From the NCBI GenBank assembly GCA_037576195.1, contig CM075104.1, positions 10,246,211 through 10,310,210 on the forward strand: a stretch of DNA of 64,000 nt. The letters are read 5' to 3'. Both the position numbers and the translations under genes were made by a program. This DNA comes from Phytoseiulus persimilis (taxonomy: Eukaryota; Arthropoda; Arachnida; Mesostigmata; Phytoseiidae). Below the pieces are notes generated by a model, which saw only the letters and a list, made by a program, of their open reading frames with translations, was not told the origin of the DNA and searched no databases. Shown piece after piece: positions 56,601 through 64,000 of the stretch; within the stretch, counting starts at the first letter, position 1, and every line of letters starts with the position of its first letter.

Positions 56601-59600
56601 TTTCCCCCTTTATTCGAATGTGTCCTATGATTCTCCCTGCGGCAATCCGGCAACGCTGTCCGTCGAAGAGAGGCGGAGATAGCAGCTCAGATACCCCCAG
56701 CCACGCACTCGGCCCACAGTGGAAGACCTCGCAACAAGAGACGCCGCGAATCCCTACTTGGCCGTCGCATCTCCACGTCAGCAACTCGGCTTCGGGACGT
56801 CGATTCGTTCCTGAAACGGATCGCACAACTCGACCCACTCTCGTCACTGACGTCGATGTGCAACAAGCATCCCACATTCAAGACTTCTCCCGAAACCCCC
56901 GCATCCCCCAACCTGCAGGGGCGGATACATTTCCAACAACAGATGTCTACATCTGTCGAGCAGCGTACAAGGTTTTTGATTCGATGGTTGTTGCTTGTGA
57001 TGTATGAGTCCTAGAACTTACGCAAAGCTTGTTTGGCCCCGGCAGAAACGAGGAAATCTGCTGTCACCGCTGTTACGACAGCGGTTCTCGAATGACCTTG
57101 ATCCAATTCGGGATCCTGACTGTGGCTTCGGTCTGCGAGGATCCACCGGATTCTGAATAGCAGGTCGATCGTTGTTTTCTTCTCGGCCTCTGCAGCAGCG
57201 GCGCTTACTTCAGTTCGTCTCGCAAGTGTTCCTAGGCGGAGTTGATTTTTTCCTGCCTCGGAAGAGCCCTGTTCAGGAAGACAGATAGAGACGACCGCAG
57301 ATGGCAGCGAGGCGTTTCGTGGAGAGGAAACGAAGCAAGACAGTTTGGCTGAGTGACGTTTCCATTTTGATGTCTCGCTCTCTCCTGTCTTTCCGTTAAT
57401 GTTGAGCTAAGTAAGCCGTCAAAAAGGGAATGTTCCGGTTGTTGGAGTCGGATTCCCGGTGAAGCCATTGATTCATCTATCTCTGTCACTAAGTAGCGAG
57501 ACGACGTGACTAACGACCGACCGACCAACCGAACGAAGGAGTGAGCCACCGAGCGCCTTCGACCGAGCTGCGTAAGAAAACTTTGGAAGAGACTAGATTA
57601 GAACGGGATGTCGGAACGAGAGAGAATCTGCACGCGACATCGTCTGGAGCGCTGGTGGTGTGGATTTGAAGGGTTGGATAAGATCACGTCTGGACAGAAC
57701 ATCGACTGGTTCTCCTCGTTGGACACGTAGGCCTCTTGTGGCTCCGCAGATCGGCCTGCAGGATTTCGAGTCCGCCGCGAGCCAGGCAGAGAGGGAACTT
57801 TGCTCCGGTAGATCTCTCCGCACGTTTGCGTGCGTGCGAGCGACTGGGCGAGCACCACGTATACGTGGTGGAACTATTGTTCGAGATGGGCGTTTCATTC
57901 TTCTACTTTCACCGCTACCGAACAGGCCGGGGAACCGAGCAAGCAAGAGCCGGGCAACTAAGCGAGAGATTGATATTCGCCATATGTTCCCATTTGGACA
58001 ACTCTCAGAGGATGGATGGAACGTTGAATGGAAGTTGGCCGACTGCGGCTGAGCCCTCACAAAGAACCCCCTGCGTTTCTGTTACAAATCGTTTCGTCAA
58101 TGGTCTCCCATTTTCGGAGCGATCATCGGAATTCCTTATCGTCGTCTACTTCCTCAGGACCGTTGCCCGAAGTGGTGATTGAAAAAGTCTGAGTATATTT
58201 CGGAGCAAATCTCGGTCTCCTGGATCGTCGTTCGTAGCCTTCCTCGCTCGTCGCTGTCTATTTCTCGAATGAGGCTCCGAGCGAGCAATCCGAACCGTCC
58301 TCCGGGAGCGCATCGGAACCCCCCACCGCCGATCTCCGGCCTAGTCAACATTCGACTCTTCCAGGGCTCACGGGATTGCCGGGTCTCTTCATATCGTCTT
58401 TCGAGCCACCTCGATGAGAGAGTCGCAGAGTGCGGCACCGGCGGAGACGGAATAAAAATCTCATCATTCGCTCGTAAAGGCAAACGGGAAGAACATCTGG
58501 AACTTGTCAGACGTGAATAGGAGGAGCACCGCTGTGCGAAATTCCTTCGGCGGAAACTTTGCTCCTCGAAACTCCTCCCACGGATCCTTTCGGCGTCGAT
58601 GCGCTGAAGCTTGCTCCGAGGTAGAACTTGGAATACGGCGCGTTGTTATCTTGTATTCTGCAAGCGTTTGCGGCGCCAGCTAGCCAGACAGGGCCCTCTC
58701 GCATTAAAAATCTCCGCCAGAGCGGATAAGGGTGACTTACGGAACTCCTTTCCGGGAACCAACATTCCAGCAGAACGCCGCAACAAGCCGGATCCTCCCG
58801 CCCGAACTCCCCGTAGAGACGTAGCGAGAGGGAGGGAGGGAGGAAATACCAGGGAAGAAACAGCTCAAAACTCTTGCCAAACAAACCTGGAACTTGGAAT
58901 CGAGCTCATATGTCCGTCGCCTTTCTGACGGGAACTCGGATCTTGAGGCGAGACTGATGGTGGAGGCAATATATTCCTTGGCGTTCCTTTCACTCGTCAG
59001 TCTTGGTCGATGTCAGCGCTTCGAGTCCTCGTCTCGGAGGCCCGCCGCAAGCCCCGAGCGAAGACTCTGCTGCAGACAAGTCGCGAGGCTCCAAAACTCC
59101 CCCACTTCGCAACACGACGTAACGTGCCCACCGGGCTGTGATCGCCGGGGCGCCGCCTCCGAGAAATCAAAGGAGCAGCGTTCCGCTGCCTGAGGTGGGC
59201 TCTCGAGGGCTAAACAGAAGTCGAATCCCGCTTGCCGGCGCGGTGAAGAATAGAGACATGGCCTGCGGGCGGCAATATTGAAAAATGATTGGGAGACTCA
59301 GCAAATTCCCGCTCCACAGAGAAATTGGTTCGATCACAGCGATGCCAGACTATTGGAGTAACCATTAGAATCATTATCGACTGGGAATCGACCGCCTACC
59401 AACACCGCAGCCCGCGAAGTGGTCCTACGGCGGTCGTGGAGACGTCGTGGATCGTGATCGAGACGTCGAGAAGGCTCTCGAGCTCAGCCAGACCCCGAAG
59501 CGATTTACGGTGTTGAAATTCCAACTCTGAGGCTGCTTCCACCTCCACGGCTTCGGCGTTCCGCTGACTCAGTTCAAAATTCCCCCATCGGGTGTCTCGG

Positions 59601-59842
59601 GTTTCCACGTCACAGCGTCGGTTGAATTGGAGTTCCCGGCATTGTTGTAGCGTTCCTATGCGAATACGTGAGACCTTGACATTTTGCGAAAAGTTCCGTC
59701 GAGCTCCACCGGTATCACACAGAGAGATACGCGCGGGCAACCGACGAAAAGAAAATCTTGGTTTCCCGACGTTCAGTCACTAGATATCTACCCCGGCTCC
59801 CTGTTTGCGATTGATTGCGAACCAACAATTTCCTGTTTCCAG
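53653..59842. other. Large stretch without recognised genes
   Basis: Many overlapping open frames exist (for example 55806-56291 plus, 55989-56558 minus, 56314-56877 minus, 57593-58060 minus), but they lie on top of each other on both strands and none shows a domain. The missing first exon(s) of NUDCD2 should lie toward the right end; I searched for the expected TPWG.W.QT..EV.IE segment and did not find it. A perfect 7-bp hairpin is at 54469-54486. A minus-strand frame ending near 54735 has a plausible acidic tail (DDGVVVVDVDE) but no family match. Confidence 0.4.
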
Positions 59843-61254
59843 GGACGCGCGCTAAGCAGTTGGATATCAAGATAAGCGCAAGAGAGTTGCATGTTTTCTT
59901 GAATGGAGTCAAGCTCTTCGGTGGGAGGCTGTATCACGCCGTGCGGCCGGACGAATGTACGTGGACTCTCGAGGAACGAACCAAGGTAGAATCCCAGGTA
60001 AAAGCTAGCGGTCGCATTCAAGGTAACGAGGGAAAGAGGATCCACCGAGGTCAATCAGTACTAATGGAACATACACCATAGAGAAGAAGAGAATGGGAGA
60101 TGAAATAACGAGCCGAAGGCGAGGTCGTCTCGCCCTTGAACAAAGAACTTTGGAGCTGACGTCGGTGTCGGGTATCCCTCCCGAGGAGGATGCTTTAAAG
60201 GTCCGACAGCGAGTAGGCAGAGATGAGCCTGGATGGTTTGAAGCTTCTCCCCCTTCGCTGTGGCAACCGTTCCCCTGACCCGGCAGCACACAGAGATTCG
60301 AGTAGCGGGCTGCTTCCTACTCACGCGCCCATTGAGACAGTGTTCGAATGAATGAGAATATTGGACGAAAAACTCGATAATAGATCGGGAGCACGAGGAG
60401 CCGAGCCGTCCGGCGGCGAACAGCGCTGCTCGCTTTTCTCCGTTTTCTCGAGTTCCATTGAACGGATCCAATGAAAGCGCGCTCGATTGGCGGAGCCGTT
60501 GAATCCATCAACGGGGACGAGAGTGGGATGGGGAGTCGTCAGCAGGACTACAACGAGGTCGAACGAGGAGACCGGCGCGATGACTGCTCGTCGTGAACTG
60601 TTTGCGCAGCGGAGAGGACATTCTGCGAATACCTACACGGAGGTTCTAATTATGCAAATAATGTGCGGTGCTGGACTGCTGCCACCGCCAACACGACTGA
60701 CCGAATCCTCCCACTCATCGGTCCGGGGAATGAGTGCGATTCCTCAACTGCCAGCCAGAAGCGCTGACGGAAAATTCACCAAATAATCGAGTGCATGGAA
60801 GGGTTCGCGTATGAACATTTGCATGTGACGTTCATCATGACCGGTTGAAGTCAGAGAGCTCGTCACGGGCCTGCTGATTAGCAGTTCCGCTTTCTGTGCA
60901 AACGATGCGTGGCTCCCGTGCAGTCACACAACGCGCTCCCAGCAAGGGAGAAACGAATCTCGGCCGTCGGAAGCTTCCTGAAGCAGAAGCCAACGCCTCG
61001 GACTCGCGAAAACGGAATTCAAAGCTGTCGATTCATTACAGGTCTCGATTCTGCTCGCGAAAGCGGAATGTTCGCGGCCCTCTGATGAGGTTTGGCCCTC
61101 GCTGCTCGAAGGAGAATTTCGCGCTGATCCCTTAGTCTTGCACGAGATGACGAAGAAGATAGACCTGGAGAAATTCCAGATTGAGAATCCCGGTTTCGAT
61201 TTCAGCGGAGCAGAGCTTAGCAAGAAATATGATTCTTTTCCGGGAGTCGAGTAA
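59843..61254 (+). CDS. NUDCD2: NudC domain-containing protein 2, last two exons
   Basis: Exon 59843-59985 (after TTTCCTGTTTCCAG) joins in phase to 61042-61254 (after TCATTACAG), skipping a 1,056-base intron. The first encodes TRAKQLDIKISARELHVFLN followed by GRLYHAVRPDECTWTLEERTK, the CS (p23/Hsp20-like) beta-sandwich of NUDCD2 (family: PGTRA.DI.......V...G.....G.L........TWTLEDR). The second encodes VSILLAKAE, WPSLLEGEFRADP and LEKFQIENPGFDFSGAELS, matching the family's W.SLLE.EY.ADP and LE.FQ.ENPGFDFSGAE.S tail almost word for word. NUDCD2 is a small cytosolic co-chaperone linked to Hsp90 and LIS1/dynein. The upstream exon with the start codon was not located, so the model is partial at its 5' end. 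Both exons are intact. Confidence 0.88.
59986..61041 (+). other. NUDCD2 intron
   Basis: A 1,056-base intron with GTAGAA donor and TTCATTACAG acceptor. Open frames inside (60061-60471 minus, 60487-60786 plus, 60005-60289 minus) show no domain and are best read as chance. Confidence 0.7.
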
Positions 61255-63589
61255 TCGCCGTAGAACAAACAGCAAGGACGATTCGTCGGTTGGAGAAATC
61301 GTTTTTATGTAAATCTGCTAGGGTGTGTTCACTTTCCCGCGACTGGAGGGATGGGATTCCAATAAAGAAACGAGGGCTGGTGTCGTCCGCCTCAGTGCCC
61401 ATGCTGAGGTATATGAGATTATTTCGTTATTGCTTTTTTTGTCTCGTTCCCCTGTCTGCCGGAAGATCTTGCTGATGGAGTCGGGTTTCATCGAACGCAA
61501 AGGCCGCCTGCACGGGAGGCCGCTGGTAGCTCAGAGGCCACAGGAACTTTCCGATAGAGCTCGTGGGAGTCGGGTAGAGAGTTGTATAGTACAGCTCGGA
61601 CTGCATCGCAGACTCTAATGAGGAGATTGTTCATATTCCCCGAGTTTGGACTCATCCACTGAAGCTCCCCTCCTAGTCCTGCGACTCCGACCAGCTATGA
61701 CCTTGAACGAGAGGATAAAGCTTGCCCCGTGCGTTTCAAAATTCATGGTATTAGCAGCCCGATGCTCCGAGTATTCATTGTACCAAGTATCAATTGAGAC
61801 CTCAGGAGTCTCTTTTCTGGTAGGCTTACCCTTCCAGAGACCGGCCGGGGTTGGCCGTTACTCTGGGTTTAAGGTCTTTCCTCTGAAACACTCCAATCTC
61901 CCCCTGGTATTGCTTCCATTCCCGAAGAGCCACATCAGCAGAGTTGCTACCCTTTCATTCGTTTTATCTTTTTCATGTAGTCCTCTGTTGTGTGCTCGGA
62001 GTCACTGGCTGCTGCGGTGGCGCTGTTTTTTGGAATTCCGCGAGGCGATGTCTGCCGAGGAGTTCTTTCCTCGCCACGACCTGGCCGATGGTTCTCGGCG
62101 TTGACAGCCACTCTTCTTCGTCCGCCAACATATTCTCAATGACCGCGGGAACGTCGAATCCCTTGGAGAGGCTTCCCTTCTGCAGTCGGGAGGCTTCGCA
62201 TCTCAAGAGTGTGTATTAAGCCCTGCCTTCTTCTCCAAGACCTCGAGAATCTGAGCTCGGAACTCCTGATCGAGAACCCGAATCTTAGATTTTGGAATGC
62301 ACGAAAGCGACCGGAAATATTCACTGTGAGTGCGTTTTTCGTAATTTTTCCCCAATTCTTCTCATTTCACCCAGGAAACGATTTCGCAATCACTCTCTTC
62401 ATGAAGCTTTTCGGATTTTGGAATGCAAGAAGCCACTCTGTGATCCGTCTTTCAACGATCAAAAAGTCGCAGTCGCTGCGAAATGCACCAAGTTCGATGA
62501 CTGAGCTCATCGCCGATGGCTAAGTAATTGACTTAGGAAAAGTATCGAGCCTCAAGGGGGCCTAATGCAAAGGAACGAAACTACAAATGTACGAATGATT
62601 CTGAGGGCACGATATCGTGCTCGCACTGCTCATGAAAACACACGAATGCCGATGGCATCAAAAGCGAGGCAGTCGGTCTCATGAAACATCGATGGACTCG
62701 TCCTGAGCCTCAATGAGGTTCCGAAGTTCACTCAGCAACCATTCGAAAGGAGCGGTGGTTTAATCTGAGAGTTGAGACCCTTGACATATGGTATACAGAG
62801 TTGAGCCTCACGAAGAGTCTGGGAGACGGTGGTTCAGCGGGATATCGAGCGATAAGGCACCAAGGTGCGATTCTGAGCAAAGTCAAGAACCCCCCTCTCC
62901 CTCCTCCCTTCCCCCTCACCATCCACCCCAACTCTGCCCCCTCCATACTCTCACCTGCATGCGAATTCTGACTATGAGGTGCCCCGATATGACGCCAGCC
63001 AGACTCCTAGGCCTCATCTCATCGTCATCGGAAACCCCCAAAGAGCGAAGCCTCCGTGCGCCAAGCCAACAGTCTCCTCAGCCGCAACGGACGATGAAGC
63101 GGCGTGACTAAGATGACGACGATATGTATATAACTGGATGGGTCACACTGGCCCATGGGAAAGGTGCGGCCCCATGGGCGCCGTCGAGGGACTGAGACCC
63201 CCCGACGGCCGCCACACTGTAGGTCTCACGAAGAAGAACATGGATCAACCGCTGGACCCCGCTCTGAAGCGCTGCCGCCGGAATGGCAGGATGGAACAGC
63301 ACAGAATCATCCGCCCGACACAGAGGTCGGCCTGGAAAGGTGCGAACAGTGAGAGCAGAATGAGGTGACAAGTTTTGTTCTTCCGAGAAGTCTTTAGGCA
63401 GTCAGCTCGGATGTTCCGGAAGAAATGCCTTTTGGTAGTTCCCGGAGCCCCCGGAGCGGAGGGCGGAGCTCTAGAGGAATCACCCCACTGTCCAGGACTT
63501 GGGGTCCTTATCGTTCGGAGGGATTTGTCCACTCGCCTCACAAAAAAAAAACTGCACTTAAGAAAAGGGGGGGTTCCGGTATCGATCTC
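61255..63589. other. 3' side of NUDCD2 and unassigned DNA
   Basis: The first hundred or so bases are probably 3' untranslated sequence of NUDCD2; AATAAAG lies near 61361. A minus-strand segment around 61973-62330 (VIENMLADEEEW, RAQILEVLEKK) has the helical, charged look of a retroelement Gag and may be another fossil, but I cannot assign a family. A purine/pyrimidine-skewed C-rich tract lies at 62885-62940. Nothing else recognised. Confidence 0.35.
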
Positions 63590-63775
63590 AACTGACTTCT
63601 CGGAGTCTAGGGAGGTGATTCCGAGGTCGAGTTAGCCATACTTTTGGAGTCTGAAGAGGTGGTAGCGGGAACTATCCCAGCACACTTCTCGGAGTCTGTG
63701 GAGGTGATTCCGGGGTCGATCCGACCATAATATCCGGAGCCTAGGGGGATGATTCCGGGCCTGATCTGTGACATT
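63590..63775. repeat. Diverged 45-bp tandem repeat, right copy
   Basis: Four units are visible. The core GAGGTGATTCCG or its variants begin near 63612, 63656 (degenerate), 63701 and 63746, at 44-45 base spacing. The consensus reads roughly TCTCGGAGTCTAGGGAGG followed by TGATTCCGGGGTCGATC and CGACCATA. It is the same repeat and the same orientation as at 265-385. The array lies next to AT-rich DNA near the window end. Confidence 0.75.
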
Positions 63776-64000
63776 CCGAAGCAAGGGACGGGCCAGCCAG
63801 CGTAGTTGAGAATGAAAATGCACCATTTCGTATCGCTCCCTTATTTTAACTTAAGTTTATTTACAAAAAAATAACAAATTCCACATTTCTCCCGTAGAGT
63901 CTAGACCCCTATCCCAAAGTTTTTTTCCGTCGTTGACGCGTGGTCCATTGTTCCTCCATGTTCCCGCAATCAATCCACGTCTGAATTCCGTCCTAGCTGT

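Noticed and set aside
55806-56877. Overlapping long frames on both strands (plus 161, minus 189 and 187 codons)
   Set aside because: They mirror each other, are rich in Arg, Ser and Pro, and show no family motif; typical of chance frames in this GC-balanced DNA.
61510-61600. tRNA-like A box (TGGTAGCTCAGAGGCCAC)
   Set aside because: No B box (GGTTCRANYCC) at the right distance and no acceptor stem pairing.
61973-62330. Gag-like helical frame on the minus strand as a named retroelement
   Set aside because: No zinc knuckle, protease or reverse transcriptase nearby; family cannot be assigned, so it is not listed as an element.
1-64000. CRISPR arrays, bacterial operons or phage-type systems
   Set aside because: Spliced genes, polyadenylation signals and eukaryotic transposons show this is nuclear DNA; no direct-repeat/spacer array was seen.

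Overview
The window reads as nuclear DNA of an arthropod. GC content is moderate. Introns in the genes I could model are short (85-243 bp) with one longer one (1,056 bp), and plain eukaryotic metabolic and housekeeping genes sit among decayed transposable elements. My best guess is a mite or tick (Acari), possibly a mesostigmatid; this is an inference from general feel and not from a diagnostic marker.

Layout. 0.4-1.2 kb holds a broken Ty1/copia integrase fragment on the minus strand. 4.6-6.6 kb holds a complete six-exon SLC16-type (monocarboxylate transporter family) gene on the minus strand, including one GC-AG intron. 8.87-10.41 kb is a complete-ended but internally deleted hAT DNA transposon with an 8-bp target duplication (one mismatch). 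About 14.9-16.5 kb holds a broken Ty3/gypsy element (minus). 17-34 kb has almost no recognisable coding sequence. Its 21-34 kb part carries repeated tracts of 4-bp periodicity and triplet repeats, and ends in C2H2 zinc-finger coding pieces at 28.5 and 34.2 kb. 37.5-38.2 kb (minus) carries the first coding exons of a Misato (MSTO1) homologue, 39.2-41.15 kb (plus) a YIF1 homologue, and 41.5-43.1 kb (minus) a 4F2hc/SLC3A2 homologue. All three are recognisable along their length but interrupted by several frame changes. 48.0-50.4 kb (plus) is an intact seven-exon calcium-independent phospholipase A2 gamma (PNPLA8). 50.8-51.3 kb (minus) is a two-exon INO80C subunit, convergent with it. 53.07-53.65 kb (plus) is a single-exon DUSP14-like phosphatase. 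59.84-61.25 kb (plus) holds the last two exons of NUDCD2.

A diverged ~45-bp tandem repeat occurs at both ends of the window in the same orientation. The genes do not form one pathway: they cover membrane transport (SLC16, 4F2hc), ER-Golgi traffic (YIF1), mitochondria and lipid turnover (Misato, PNPLA8), chromatin remodelling (INO80C), signalling (DUSP) and co-chaperone function (NUDCD2).

I did not find a convincing new biological system. The observations most worth a second look are the cluster of frame-broken but well-conserved genes at 34-43 kb, the GC-AG intron, the hAT element with its repeat-built ends, and the 4-bp-periodic tracts. Gene models rest on reading-frame continuity, splice signals and remembered family sequences; no alignment or search was run.
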